Positions 18,092 to 27,325 are shown, numbered from the stretch's first letter. The stretch is DNA of 64,000 nucleotides from Eggerthellaceae bacterium (GCA_009782605.1 WRIR01000003.1:1-64000); one strand, 5' to 3'. Notes: generated from the sequence alone by a model not told the origin. Translations and numbers: made by a program.

Positions 18092-18964
18092 TTAGCGCTT
18101 GTCTGCCATGAAGAACAGGCCGACCAGGCCCGGACCCGTATGGGCCCCGATGACGGGGTCGATGTAGTTGATGATGAGGTTCTGGCAGCCGAGCTCTTGC
18201 TTGATCAGGTCGGCCACGTATTCGGCCTCTTCCAGGCAGTCGCCGTGGTTGATGAAGACCACCTGTTCCGACCAGGGCTGGGAGGCCGTCTTGCGCATCT
18301 CGTCGACGAGTGCGTGCAGGCTCTTCTTGCGGCCGCGGATCTTCTCAAGGGGGACGAGGCGCCCTTCGTCGTCCACGTGCAGGATCGGCTTTATGTTGAG
18401 CATGGTGCCCGCCCAGGCGCTCGTCTTCGAGACGCGGCCGCCCCTGAACAGGTACATGAGGTTGTCGACGGTGAACCAGTGCCCGATGTTGGGCTTGATG
18501 TCCTCGGCCCACTGCGCGAGCTCGTCGATGGCGCAGCCCGCCTTCGCCTTCTCGACGGCATGGTAGACCACGAGCCCCTGGCCGCCCGACGCGGCAAGGG
18601 TGTCGACCGAGTGGATGGCACGCTCGGGGTATTCGCCACGCAGGCTGTTGAGCAGCGCCGCCATGGCCTCGTAGGTGCCGGAAAGCCCGCTTGAGAAGCC
18701 GAGGTAGATGAGATCCCTGCCGCTTGAGAGTATCTCGCGGAAGACCTTCTCGGAGTCGCCGATATTAGGAAGCGAGGTGGTTATCACCTTGCCCTCGCGC
18801 ATCATCGTGTAGAACTGCTTGAGGTCGGTGCGGGCGCCCTTCAGATAGCTTTGGTACTGCTCGCCGTCGATCATGAACGTAAGCGGCAGGATATGCAGGC
18901 CGTTTTCCTCGATATAGGCCTCGGTGAGGTTGCTGCTGGAATCGGTGACTATCTCATAGTTCAT
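18092..18964 (-). CDS. DegV-family fatty-acid-binding protein
   Basis: A 290-residue protein with the DegV start YEIVTDSSSNL and the ligand-binding SFS-type segments TTSLPN (about 62-67) and IYLGFSSGLSGTYEAM (about 88-103). DegV/FakB proteins bind a fatty acid and present it to a FakA kinase; no fakA-like gene is in view. The ATG at 18964 has GGGAGGA five bases upstream, better than the earlier ATG four codons before. Confidence 0.9.
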   Translation of the reverse strand: MNYEIVTDSSSNLTEAYIEENGLHILPLTFMIDGEQYQSYLKGARTDLKQFYTMMREGKVITTSLPNIGDSEKVFREILSSGRDLIYLGFSSGLSGTYEAMAALLNSLRGEYPERAIHSVDTLAASGGQGLVVYHAVEKAKAGCAIDELAQWAEDIKPNIGHWFTVDNLMYLFRGGRVSKTSAWAGTMLNIKPILHVDDEGRLVPLEKIRGRKKSLHALVDEMRKTASQPWSEQVVFINHGDCLEEAEYVADLIKQELGCQNLIINYIDPVIGAHTGPGLVGLFFMADKR

Positions 18965-19204
18965 GGGTCCTCCCAATCAGTCGTGTCGTTTTGCTGCGAT
19001 GGGGACAGTATACACATTCGCAGAGTGAAAGCGCCGCCAAACACCGACATTCCAGACGAACACGACACAAGCAGCCTTTCCACACCCCCGGGGATACAGG
19101 TATGCCCCCCTCAGTGAAATGCACGGCATGGGTGCCCGAGGGGCTGTGGTATGTCGCAATTCTGAAAACTGGGGCGGGGGCAAGGGGAGGGGCGCAACTT
19201 CGCC

Positions 19205-19210
19205 TATAAT
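19205..19210 (+). promoter_or_regulatory. -10 element upstream of ileS
   Basis: A consensus TATAAT at 19205-19210 lies 58 bases before the ileS start codon. A matching -35 is not clear. The resulting leader is too short for a T-box. Confidence 0.5.
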
Positions 19211-19267
19211 GATTCAGTTTGAAAGAGAGCTGAGCGACGAGGCTTAAAAGAAAGGCGTTGAGGCCCT

Positions 19268-22114
19268 GTGGGAACAAGCTATAAGGAAACCATGATCCTG
19301 CCCCGGACCGATTTCGCCATGCGGGCGAACCTCCCCGAGAACGAGCCGAAGCGGCTTGCCAAGTGGGACGCGGAGGGGCTTTATTGGAAGGTCTTGGAGA
19401 AGAACAAGAACGGCACCCCCTTCGTGCTGCACGACGGCCCCCCCTATGCGAACGGGCCGATACACATCGGGCACGCCTTCAACAAGATACTCAAGGACTT
19501 CGTGGTGAAAAGCCATGCGCAGCGCGGGTACTACACGCCCTATATCCCCGGGTGGGACTGCCACGGGCAGCCGATCGAGCATATCGTCGAAGTAAGGCTC
19601 GGGCCCGAGAAGATGGCGAAGATAGACCAGCCCACCCTGCGGCGCCTGTGCCGCGAATGGGCGGAGAAGCACGTCGACATCCAGCGCGAGGGCTTCAAGC
19701 GCCTCGGCGTGAACGGCGACTGGGAGCACCCCTACCTCACCTACGCCCCCTCCTACGAGGCGGGCAACGTCGAGGTCTTCAAGAAGCTCTACCTCGACGG
19801 GTCTGTCTACCGCGGCCGCAAGCCGATACACTGGTGCAAGCGCTGCCACACCGCCCTGGCCGAGGCGGAGATCGAGTACGCAGACGAGGCCTCGAACTCC
19901 ATCTATGTGAGGTTCCAACTCGACGAGGTGCCGCCGGCCTTCGCGAGCGCCGGGGTGGCCGGGCCCGCGTACCTGCTTATCTGGACGACCACGCCATGGA
20001 CCCTGCCGGGCAACACCGCAGTGACCCTCGCCCCCGACGCGGACTACCTCATGCTTGAGGCGGACGGGGCAGCCGTCCTGGTGGCGACCGACCTGGCAAA
20101 AAGCGTCATCGAGGCCGCCGGCTGGGAGGGCTGTGCGGCGGTGCGCGACGCGACAGGCGGGGAAGTGCGCGTCAAGGGGCGCGACCTCTTCGGGAGCACC
20201 TACACCTGCCCCGTGCGCCAAGACCTGAAGGGCACCGTCGTCTTCGGCCCCCACGTGGCGCTCGATACCGGCACCGGCGCCGTGCACACGGCCCCGGGCC
20301 ACGGCCAGGAGGACTACCTCATGGCCACGGAGTTCGGCCTGCCGATACTGATGCCGGTCGACGACAACGGCTGCCTGACAGATGAGGCCGGGCCCTTCGC
20401 GGGGCTCGACACCGACGCAGCCAACCCGGCCATCATCGACTGGCTGCGCGAAGAGGGGATGCTGGTGGCGGCAGGGGAGATTACGCACAGCTATCCCCAC
20501 TGCTGGCGATGCCACGAGCCGGTCATCTTCCGTGCGACCGACCAGTGGTTCGTCTCCATGGACAAGACGGCCCTGCGCGACAAGACCCTGCGCGCCATCA
20601 ACGAGGATGTGCGCTGGATACCCGACTGGGCGGCGAGGCGCATCGGCTCGATGGTGGCCGACCGCCCCGACTGGTGCATCTCGCGCCAGAGGTCGTGGGG
20701 CGTGCCAATCCCGGTCTTCAAGTGCGCGAAATGCGGCGCGACCGTTGCGGATGCGGCCACCTTCGACGCGGTTTTCGAGCTCTTCCGCACCGAGGGCGCC
20801 GATGCCTGGTTTACGCGCGAGGCGCACGAGTACCTGCCCGAGGGCACCGCCTGTGCGGCCTGCGGTTGCGGGGAGGTCATCCCCGAGAAGGACATCCTCG
20901 ACGTCTGGTGGGAGAGCGGCGTGAGCCATACGAGCGTGTGCCGCTACCGCGCGGGGGAGGGCCTGGGCTTTCCGGCCGACCTGTACCTGGAAGGCTCCGA
21001 CCAGCATCGCGGGTGGTTCCAGTCCTCCATACTGACAAGCGTGGGTGCCTATGGGGTTGCGCCCTACAAGGCGGTCATGCACTGCGGGTTCACCATGGAT
21101 GCCGAGGGCAAGAAGATGTCGAAGTCGGCGGGCAACGGCGTCGACCCGGCCGACGTGATGAAGCAAAGCGGCGCCGACGTGCTGCGCCTGTGGGTGGCCA
21201 GCGTCGACTACTCGCAAGACGTCAACATCGGGGACGAGATACTCAAGCGCACCAGCGAGGCCTACCGCCGCATCCGCAACACCTTCCGCTTCCTTTTGGG
21301 CAGCCTGGACGACTTCGACTGCCGCGTCCATGCCGTGCGCGACTGGGACGCTCTCCCGGCTATCGACCAGTGGGCCATGACCCGCATAAACCGCCTGCTC
21401 CACGAGGTCGAGGCGGCCTACGACGACTACAAGTTCCACCTGGTGTACAGGGGGGTCTACGACTACATCGTCAACGACCTCTCGGCGGTATACATGGATG
21501 TCTGCAAGGACCGCCTCTATTCCGAGGCCGCCGACTCGCAGCTGCGCCGCAGTGCCCAGACGGTGCTCGTGAACATCCTCGAGGTGCTGGTGCGCGTTCT
21601 GGCGCCCATCCTGTCCTTCACGGCCGACGAGGTGTGGGAGAGCTACCCCGAGGGCCTGCGTGCCGATGAGGGGCACGCCACAAGCGTCCAGCTCGCCGGA
21701 TGGCCCGACGATGGCGACTTCCTGCCGCAGATCCCGCCCGCAGCCGCCTCGGCGCTCGCCTGTGGCTTCGAGGCGGTGCTTGAGGTCCGCGAGGCGGTGA
21801 CGAAGGCGCTTGAGGACGCCCGCAACGACAAGCGGCTCAGCAAGAGCCAGGAGGCCACGGTCTCCGTGTCTGCCCCGGCGGCGCTGCTGGAGGTCTTGTG
21901 CGCCTTTGACCCGGCGATGTATGAGGAGCTCTTCATCGTCGCGCAGGTCAGCTTCTCGGAGGCGGACGAGCTTGCGGTCGAGGTCGGCCTTTCCTCCGAC
22001 GAGAAATGCCCGCGCTGCTGGAATTACCGGGTGCTGGGCGGCAATGCGGGCCATCCTGCCGTGTGCGGCCGCTGCGGCGACGTGCTCGACGCAATCGGAT
22101 TTGTCGAGGAATAG
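19268..22114 (+). CDS. ileS: Isoleucyl-tRNA synthetase
   Basis: A 948-residue class I synthetase charging tRNA-Ile. GPPYANGPIHIGHA holds the HIGH motif (~57-70), WTTTPWTLPGN begins the editing domain, and KKMSKSAGNG is the KMSKS loop. The C-terminal zinc ribbon is formed by CPRCW and CGRCG. This is the bacterial, zinc-finger-bearing, mupirocin-sensitive-type architecture. The start is GTG at 19268. It heads the ileS-lspA-rluD-hemH-coaBC run, all spaced within a few bases. Confidence 0.97.
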   Translation: MGTSYKETMILPRTDFAMRANLPENEPKRLAKWDAEGLYWKVLEKNKNGTPFVLHDGPPYANGPIHIGHAFNKILKDFVVKSHAQRGYYTPYIPGWDCHGQPIEHIVEVRLGPEKMAKIDQPTLRRLCREWAEKHVDIQREGFKRLGVNGDWEHPYLTYAPSYEAGNVEVFKKLYLDGSVYRGRKPIHWCKRCHTALAEAEIEYADEASNSIYVRFQLDEVPPAFASAGVAGPAYLLIWTTTPWTLPGNTAVTLAPDADYLMLEADGAAVLVATDLAKSVIEAAGWEGCAAVRDATGGEVRVKGRDLFGSTYTCPVRQDLKGTVVFGPHVALDTGTGAVHTAPGHGQEDYLMATEFGLPILMPVDDNGCLTDEAGPFAGLDTDAANPAIIDWLREEGMLVAAGEITHSYPHCWRCHEPVIFRATDQWFVSMDKTALRDKTLRAINEDVRWIPDWAARRIGSMVADRPDWCISRQRSWGVPIPVFKCAKCGATVADAATFDAVFELFRTEGADAWFTREAHEYLPEGTACAACGCGEVIPEKDILDVWWESGVSHTSVCRYRAGEGLGFPADLYLEGSDQHRGWFQSSILTSVGAYGVAPYKAVMHCGFTMDAEGKKMSKSAGNGVDPADVMKQSGADVLRLWVASVDYSQDVNIGDEILKRTSEAYRRIRNTFRFLLGSLDDFDCRVHAVRDWDALPAIDQWAMTRINRLLHEVEAAYDDYKFHLVYRGVYDYIVNDLSAVYMDVCKDRLYSEAADSQLRRSAQTVLVNILEVLVRVLAPILSFTADEVWESYPEGLRADEGHATSVQLAGWPDDGDFLPQIPPAAASALACGFEAVLEVREAVTKALEDARNDKRLSKSQEATVSVSAPAALLEVLCAFDPAMYEELFIVAQVSFSEADELAVEVGLSSDEKCPRCWNYRVLGGNAGHPAVCGRCGDVLDAIGFVEE

Positions 22115-22117
22115 CCC

Positions 22118-22747
22118 ATGGGCACACGGCACAGGGCACGGCGGCGCAACATCCTCGTCTTCGTGGCGGTCGCAGGCATCTGGCTGGCGCTCGACCGCCT
22201 GACCAAGGGCTACTTCGACGGGGCCTACGGCCTCGGCCAGGTTATCGCCGAGCCCGTCCGTGGCCTCTTCCGCTTCGTCCTCGTCCGCAACACCGGCGCG
22301 GCATGGGGCATCCTCGATGAGTCGACCCAGCTGCTGGGCGTGGTCTCGCTTTTCGTGGTCACCTTTGTCGTCGGCTATTTCATCGTGGCCTCGAAGCGGG
22401 TCGGCACGCTTGAGACGGTCGCGCTCGCCCTGGTGGCCGCAGGGGGCACGGGCAACGCCATCGACCGCCTGGCCGTCGGCTATGTCGTGGACTTCATCGA
22501 GTTCGCCTTCATCGACTTCCCCGTCTTCAACGTCGCGGACATAGGGGTCACCTGCGGGTTTGCCCTCTTCGCCCTCGGCATGGCCCTACGCTGGAACAGG
22601 GAGGGAAGGAAGGTCGTCCCGGCCGCTATGGAAGCGGGCCCGGCAGCAGTGTCGGAGGCCGGCCCGGCAACCACGGAGGCCGTCCCGGCCTCAACGCCGG
22701 AGGCGGGCCGTCCCGCGCCCGACCCCTCCGAAACCGAGGTTTCGTAG
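22118..22747 (+). CDS. lspA: Lipoprotein signal peptidase (signal peptidase II)
   Basis: A 209-residue membrane aspartyl protease removing signal peptides from prolipoproteins. Four hydrophobic segments are visible. The catalytic regions are GGTGNAIDRLAVGYVVDFIEF and FPVFNVADIG, each with a conserved Asp. RNTGAAWGIL near residue 57 is also typical. A C-terminal Ala/Pro/Glu-rich cytoplasmic tail of ~45 residues extends beyond the usual length. The ileS-lspA-rluD order is common in bacteria. Confidence 0.94.
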   Translation: MGTRHRARRRNILVFVAVAGIWLALDRLTKGYFDGAYGLGQVIAEPVRGLFRFVLVRNTGAAWGILDESTQLLGVVSLFVVTFVVGYFIVASKRVGTLETVALALVAAGGTGNAIDRLAVGYVVDFIEFAFIDFPVFNVADIGVTCGFALFALGMALRWNREGRKVVPAAMEAGPAAVSEAGPATTEAVPASTPEAGRPAPDPSETEVS

Positions 22748-22750
22748 GCG

Positions 22751-23875
22751 ATGGGCCGGGTCTTGAGCTATACGGCGACAAGCGGCGACAAGGGGGAGCG
22801 ACTTGACCTGCTGTGTGCGGCGCGGAGCCTCTATCCGAGCCGCAGCGTCGCTGCGCGGTCCATAGACCAGGGACAGGTCTTCGTCAACGGCACAAAGGCG
22901 GTGAAGCGCCAGAACGTGTCGCCGGGGGACATCATCGTCTACGAAGAGGCTGAGCGCCCTGTTGCCCCGGGGCTTTTCGGGCAGGCTATCGACCTCGACA
23001 TCCGCTTCGAGGACGGCCACCTGCTCGTCTTGTCGAAGCAGGCCGGGCTCGTCTGCCATCCTTCCGTAGACCACGGCGAGGGGACCTTGGTGCACGCGCT
23101 CATCAACCATTGTGGGAAAGAGAACCTGTGCAACGTGCAGGGCGCCGACGACCGCCTCGGCATCGTGCACCGCCTCGACCAGGACACGACCGGCCTTATG
23201 CTTGTGGCAAAGACCGACGAGGCCGGAAGCGCCCTCATGAAGGCGATCCGCGACCGGAAGGTCGACCGCCGCTACCTGGTATTGGTGCAGGGCAATATTG
23301 CCTACGACACCGGCATGGTGGACGCCCCCATAGCGCGCTCCGCGACGGACCGCAGGCGCATGGCCGTCCGCGACACGGAGTCCGCGCGCGACTCGATGAC
23401 GACCTTCACAGTGCTTGAGCGCTTCGAGGCCGGCCCGAAGGACGACGGCTTCACCCTTATCGAAGCCAAGCTGCTCACCGGGCGGACGCACCAGATACGC
23501 GTGCACGCCCACTACATCAAGCATCCCTGCGTCGGCGACCCGGTCTACGGCGGCGGGACGGTGCCCATGCAGCTGGGCCTCACCCGGCAGTTCCTCCACT
23601 CCTACCTCCTTGAGTTCGCCCATCCCGTAACGGGGGAGCGCCTGCGCCTTTTCGACGTGCTCCCTGCCGACCTCCAGGCGGCGCTCGACGGCATTGCGAA
23701 CAGGTCGCAGGGGCGCACCGAGGCGGGAAAGGCCGCCTTCGACGAGCTTGCCGGAGGCGCAGCTGCCAGCCCGGCCGACCCGGCGGGCGCCCGGGCTGGG
23801 GCTGAGGCCTCGGCAGGGGAGGAGGCCGGAGGGGCCACTCCCCCTGAAAACGAAGGAGCGTGGGCTACCCCATGA
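22751..23875 (+). CDS. rluD: RluA/RluD-family 23S rRNA pseudouridine synthase
   Basis: A 374-residue enzyme. An N-terminal S4 RNA-binding domain (RLDLLCAARSLYPSRSVAA...) is followed by the catalytic motif GIVHRLDQDTTGLML (~137-151), in which the Asp of HRLDxxTSG is the nucleophile. TGRTHQIRVHAHYIKHP is a second family signature. The RluD subfamily is chosen for the S4 domain and the lspA linkage. A ~55-residue Ala/Glu/Gly-rich tail ends the protein. The stop overlaps hemH as ATGA. Confidence 0.92.
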   Translation: MGRVLSYTATSGDKGERLDLLCAARSLYPSRSVAARSIDQGQVFVNGTKAVKRQNVSPGDIIVYEEAERPVAPGLFGQAIDLDIRFEDGHLLVLSKQAGLVCHPSVDHGEGTLVHALINHCGKENLCNVQGADDRLGIVHRLDQDTTGLMLVAKTDEAGSALMKAIRDRKVDRRYLVLVQGNIAYDTGMVDAPIARSATDRRRMAVRDTESARDSMTTFTVLERFEAGPKDDGFTLIEAKLLTGRTHQIRVHAHYIKHPCVGDPVYGGGTVPMQLGLTRQFLHSYLLEFAHPVTGERLRLFDVLPADLQAALDGIANRSQGRTEAGKAAFDELAGGAAASPADPAGARAGAEASAGEEAGGATPPENEGAWATP

Positions 23876-24888
23876 AAACCCAGCTAAAGTACGGCGTCAT
23901 CCTTGCGAACACCGGGACGCCCGCAGCGCCTACGCCGCGTGCGGTCAGGGGCTACCTTTCCCAGTTCCTCATGGACAGGCGCATCGCGCCTATGAACAGG
24001 GCCGCCTGGTGGCTTATCCTGCACCTCTTCATCCTGCCGCGCCGCAGCAAGGCGAGTGCGGAGAAGTACGAGGCGGTCTGGACGGACGAAGGCTCCCCCT
24101 TCATGGTGGCGCATGAGCGGCTTTGTGCCGGCCTGCAGCGGGCCTATGCGAAGGACGCGGCCGCACCCGAGGTCGTGGTGGCCCCCGGCATGAGCTTCGG
24201 CACGCCGAGTTTTGCCTCTGCCCTCAAAGGGCTGCGCGAGGCCGGGTGCGGGCGGGTGGTCGTCTTGCCGCTGTACCCTCAGAGCGCCTATTCGACGACG
24301 GGCTCGGTGCGCGACGCGCTCGTGCGAGCCCGAAAGAGGCTGGGCTGGGACGTCGAGGTCGATATCATCGACAACTACCACGACAACCCTCTCTGGGCAC
24401 GCACCGTCGCGGCCTCCATCGTCCAGGCGGGCTTCGACGCCGCCGCCGGCGACAGGGTGCTCTTCTCCTTCCATTCGATCCCCCTGCGTGACATCGAGGC
24501 GGGGGACAGCTATGAGCTCCAGTGCGGGGCTTCGAGCCTCCAGATAGCAAACGAGCTGGGAATCGACAGGAAGCTGTGGACTATCGGCTACCAGTGCCGC
24601 TTCGACAAGGGGAGGGAATGGCTCGACCCCTTCACCAAGGACGTGCTCGACCGCTGGGCAGAAGCCGGGGTCGGCCGGGTCTTTTTAGTGTGCCCCGGGT
24701 TCTCGGTCGATTGCCTTGAGACGATCTACGATGTAAGATTCGAGATGAAGTCGCACTACCTCAAGGCCTGTGCCGCGCTCGGCAACCCGGCAGGCGAAGA
24801 CGGGTTCATCCCGGTGCCCTGCCTGGATCGGACCTGGGCGCACGTGAGGGTAGTGCAAAACGTCCTGCGTCCCTACCTCAAGGAGTGA
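23872..24888 (+). CDS. hemH: Ferrochelatase (protoporphyrin or coproporphyrin)
   Basis: A 338-residue enzyme inserting ferrous iron into a porphyrin. YGVILANTGTP opens the family fold. LFSFHSIPLRD carries the conserved metal-site His, and CPGFSVDCLETIYDV the conserved Glu. In actinobacteria this family normally acts on coproporphyrin III (CpfC), which I cannot confirm from the sequence. The ATG at 23872 overlaps the rluD stop. No other heme genes are in the window. Confidence 0.92.
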   Translation: MKTQLKYGVILANTGTPAAPTPRAVRGYLSQFLMDRRIAPMNRAAWWLILHLFILPRRSKASAEKYEAVWTDEGSPFMVAHERLCAGLQRAYAKDAAAPEVVVAPGMSFGTPSFASALKGLREAGCGRVVVLPLYPQSAYSTTGSVRDALVRARKRLGWDVEVDIIDNYHDNPLWARTVAASIVQAGFDAAAGDRVLFSFHSIPLRDIEAGDSYELQCGASSLQIANELGIDRKLWTIGYQCRFDKGREWLDPFTKDVLDRWAEAGVGRVFLVCPGFSVDCLETIYDVRFEMKSHYLKACAALGNPAGEDGFIPVPCLDRTWAHVRVVQNVLRPYLKE

Positions 24889-24895
24889 TGCTCTT

Positions 24896-26098
24896 ATGGC
24901 TGCTGCGACAACACAGAAAACCGTCCTGCTCGGCGTAAGTGGCTGTATCGCAGCCTACAAGAGCGCCGAGATAGTCCGGGGGCTTCAAAAGGCCGGGGTG
25001 CGGGTGAAGGTCGTCATGACCGCCCATGCCTGCGAGTTCGTGGGGCCGACCACCTTCCGCGCCCTGACGCACGAGCCCGTTGCGACCAGGCTCTTTGACG
25101 GGCCGGGCGACGCCATCCACCATGTCTCGCTCGCACAGGAAGCCGACCTGTTCTTGATAGCCCCCTGCACCGCAAACGTGATGGCGAAGATAGCCTGCGG
25201 CATCGCCGACGACATCCTGACCACAACCGCGCTTGCCACGAAGGCGCCGCTCCTTATCGCGCCCGCCATGAACGTGAACATGTACGAGGCCCCTGCCACC
25301 AGGCAGAATATGACCGTGTTGAAAGACCGCGGGGTGCGCTTCGTCGAGGCCGAGGAAGGCTACCTTGCCTGCGGCGACATCGGTGCGGGGCGCCTCGCCG
25401 AGGTGGATGTGATAGTGGCGGCGGCACTTGAGGCCCTTGGCCTTGAGCGCGACCTCGCCGGGAGGCGGGTCTTGGTGACCGCCGGGCCGACCATCGAGGC
25501 AATCGATCCGGTGCGCTACCTCACGAACCACTCCTCGGGCAAGATGGGCTATGCGATAGCCGCTGCTGCGGTGAGGCGGGGTGCCCGGGTGACGCTCGTC
25601 TCGGGGCCTGTCTCCCTTGTCCCGCCGCAAGACTTGTTGGCAGTTCCCGTGAGAAGTGCTGCCGAGATGCTGGAGGCGGCCGCGGAGCATTTCCCTGCGG
25701 CCGACATCGCGGTGTTCACTGCGGCGGTCTGCGACATGCGCCCGGCAAGCCCGGCATCCCGCAAGCTGAAGAAGGGAGACGGCGACGAGCGACTGGCGAC
25801 AATCGAGCTTGAGGAGAACCCGGATATCCTCGCGACCCTCGCTGCGGTGAAGGGCCCCGGGCAGGTCGTCGTGGGCTTTGCGGCCGAGACCGAGAACGTG
25901 CGAGCCAACGGCATGAAGAAGCTCGCCTCCAAGCAGGCCGACCTCATCGTCGCAAACCAGGTGGGGGAGAACGTCGGCTTCGGGCAGGACGAAAACCAGG
26001 CCTACATCATCGGCCACGACGGCATCCTCGACCTCCCCGAGATGCCCAAGGACGCCCTCGCCGACATCATCCTCGACAAGGCATTAGAGTTACTCTAA
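24896..26098 (+). CDS. coaBC: Bifunctional phosphopantothenoylcysteine decarboxylase/phosphopantothenate-cysteine ligase
   Basis: A 400-residue coenzyme A biosynthesis enzyme. The N-terminal CoaC flavoprotein domain shows LGVSGCIAAYKSAEIVR, IHHVSLA with the catalytic His region, and APAMNVNMYEAPATRQN. The CoaB ligase domain begins near 185 (VLVTAGPTIEAIDPVRY, NHSSGKMGYAIA) and ends with the conserved NQVGENVGFGQDENQAYII region. Full length for the fused form. Confidence 0.96.
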   Translation: MAAATTQKTVLLGVSGCIAAYKSAEIVRGLQKAGVRVKVVMTAHACEFVGPTTFRALTHEPVATRLFDGPGDAIHHVSLAQEADLFLIAPCTANVMAKIACGIADDILTTTALATKAPLLIAPAMNVNMYEAPATRQNMTVLKDRGVRFVEAEEGYLACGDIGAGRLAEVDVIVAAALEALGLERDLAGRRVLVTAGPTIEAIDPVRYLTNHSSGKMGYAIAAAAVRRGARVTLVSGPVSLVPPQDLLAVPVRSAAEMLEAAAEHFPAADIAVFTAAVCDMRPASPASRKLKKGDGDERLATIELEENPDILATLAAVKGPGQVVVGFAAETENVRANGMKKLASKQADLIVANQVGENVGFGQDENQAYIIGHDGILDLPEMPKDALADIILDKALELL

Positions 26099-26114
26099 GT
26101 CGAACATCCCCGAT

Positions 26115-26131
26115 GCGGCCCTCGGGGCCGC
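26115..26131. terminator. Stem-loop between convergent genes
   Basis: GCGGCCC (26115-26121), loop TCG, GGGCCGC (26125-26131). It lies between the coaBC stop and the convergent small gene at 26141. No U-tract follows, so termination is plausible but not certain. Confidence 0.4.
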
Positions 26132-26140
26132 AGGCCCGGG

Positions 26141-26476
26141 TCAGTCGGTCACACCGTTGCGCACGGCGACGGCAAACTGGGTGAAGTAACGCTCAAGCGC
26201 CTCGGCATCGTCAGCGAAGGTGCCGTCATAGAAGAGGCGCAGGAACTCGTCGCGCGCCCGGAGCACCTCCTTGACACGGTAGGAGCGTGCGGCCACCAGC
26301 TGCTCGGTCGTCGCCGCAAAGAGGTCCAAGGCCCGCTCGATGGCGCCGGCAAGCCGCTCTTCCTTCCCCGTTCGGCGGGCCTTGATCGCCCGCCCGACCT
26401 CAGAGCCGATATTCGCCATCTGCTCGATAAGCCCCAGCTGCGCCCAGCGCTCACGGTCGATCCGGTAGTCACCCAT
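26141..26476 (-). CDS. Small helical protein paired with DUF5674
   Basis: A ~111-residue, charged, mostly helical protein (MGDYRIDRERWAQLGLIEQ, NIGSEVGRAI, a long middle helix, then LERYFTQFAVAV). I recall similar small proteins downstream of DUF5674 genes in other bacteria, from memory only. The start ATG at 26476 lies inside the end of the upstream gene (8-base overlap), indicating tight co-translation. Function is unknown; the two-gene layout with a palindromic promoter resembles a toxin-antitoxin-like or self-regulated module. Confidence 0.65.
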   Translation of the reverse strand: MGDYRIDRERWAQLGLIEQMANIGSEVGRAIKARRTGKEERLAGAIERALDLFAATTEQLVAARSYRVKEVLRARDEFLRLFYDGTFADDAEALERYFTQFAVAVRNGVTD

Positions 26477-26810
26477 AGACCACCTCGCCGACAATCTCAC
26501 GGATTATCCCCCGGATGCCTTCGTCCTCGACCGCACGAGAACGGTTGCCCTCGGCCGGCCGGATGTTTGTCATGGAGTCGAACTCGATGAAGTCTTCGGT
26601 GCCATAGTCTGCCGGGTAGAGGTTGATGCCCCACAGGTCCTCTTGGCGCGAGCCTTTTTCCAGCAGGTACTGCTCTTCGTCGGAATGCAGCCCGGCATCC
26701 ACTACTATTTGTCTTCTTTGAATGTCGACGACGGCCTTTACGAGCTCGCCGTACATATCCTCAACCATGTTGTGCAGTTCTTCAAGGCTGATCGATTCTA
26801 CAAGCTTCAT
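26469..26810 (-). CDS. DUF5674 family protein
   Basis: About 113 residues. The sequence (KLVESISLEELHNMVEDMYG, LVKAVVDIQRRQIVVDAGLH, QEDLWGINLYP, FIEFDSMTNIRP, GNRSRAVED) matches my memory of DUF5674. The function is unknown. AAAGGG sits five to six bases before the ATG at 26810. It is divergent from tRNA-Pro and has a perfect palindrome in its promoter region. Confidence 0.75.
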   Translation of the reverse strand: MKLVESISLEELHNMVEDMYGELVKAVVDIQRRQIVVDAGLHSDEEQYLLEKGSRQEDLWGINLYPADYGTEDFIEFDSMTNIRPAEGNRSRAVEDEGIRGIIREIVGEVVYG

Positions 26811-26870
26811 GGGCACCCTTTGCCGTCGTTGCCAGTGCCTCCACATTACCCGCTCAACCCGAGGATTTCA

Positions 26871-26884
26871 ATTGTATTTACAAT
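26871..26884 (-). promoter_or_regulatory. Palindromic operator before the DUF5674 pair
   Basis: ATTGTA-TT-TACAAT is a perfect inverted repeat 61-74 bases before the DUF5674 start codon. Read on the minus strand it includes a -10-like TACAAT. The position fits an autoregulatory site. Confidence 0.5.
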
Positions 26885-26967
26885 ATGCTCTTGAAACCGG
26901 TATGATTTCCCGCTAGTATGATTTTCGCTGAATTCTGGGGCCGCAGGCCCCGGAAGGGAAGCAGTCT

Positions 26968-27044
<77 letters not shown>

Positions 27045-27055
27045 TCAATAATAAT

Positions 27056-27080
27056 GCCGCCTTAAAGGCGGCTTTATTAT
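27056..27080 (+). terminator. Rho-independent terminator of tRNA-Pro
   Basis: GCCGCCTT-A-AAGGCGGC stem-loop (27056-27072) followed by TTTATTATT, directly after the tRNA. Confidence 0.85.
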
Positions 27081-27116
27081 TGCTTGTCAGGTTACAGGAT
27101 TTTACTACCCCGTTCA

Positions 27117-27146
27117 TTGCGGGCTTAGGCTCTTCCAAGCCCGCAA
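27117..27146. repeat. Intergenic inverted repeat with TTGCGGGCTT core
   Basis: TTGCGGGCTT (27117-27126) and AAGCCCGCAA (27137-27146) are perfect inverted arms with a 10-base loop. The same TTGCGGGCTT core recurs in the repeat at 50800-50860, suggesting a dispersed REP-like palindromic family. Confidence 0.6.
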
Positions 27147-27225
27147 CAAGGAGCGTCAACGAAGCAATCATATAAATAGCGAGCAAAGCGAGCGGTTTAT
27201 GCTGATTGCGGAATTGACGCGACTT

Positions 27226-27254
27226 AAATCCTGTCGCCCGTTAGGCGGCTTTAC
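27226..27254 (+). repeat. Degenerate copy of the tRNA-Pro 3' end plus terminator
   Basis: AAATCCTGTC at 27226-27235 repeats the T-arm segment of tRNA-Pro (27025-27034). CCCG and then AGGCGGCTTTA follow, as in the tRNA's terminator. It looks like the worn remnant of an attachment-site duplication. Confidence 0.4.
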
Positions 27255-27313
27255 CTCCCACCCCCTTCCTCCTTCAACCCGAAAGGGCACAAGTCCTGGC
27301 CGCCAACCTGGTT

Positions 27314-27319
27314 TATAAT
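27314..27319 (+). promoter_or_regulatory. -10 element immediately before pflX
   Basis: TATAAT at 27314-27319 ends six bases before the pflX ATG, so transcription from it would begin at or next to the start codon (leaderless mRNA). No Shine-Dalgarno is visible and the -35 is poor. Confidence 0.4.
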
Positions 27320-27325
27320 GGGGTT

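Noticed and set aside
18977-19267. T-box riboswitch upstream of ileS
   Set aside because: The consensus -10 (19205-19210) leaves only ~50 bases of leader, and no AGGGTGG-type T-box core is visible.
19244-22132. Very long antisense open frame opposite ileS (also others opposite the molybdoenzyme gene and echA)
   Set aside because: High GC with biased third positions leaves long stop-free antisense frames; the sense frames have clear family motifs and the antisense ones have none.
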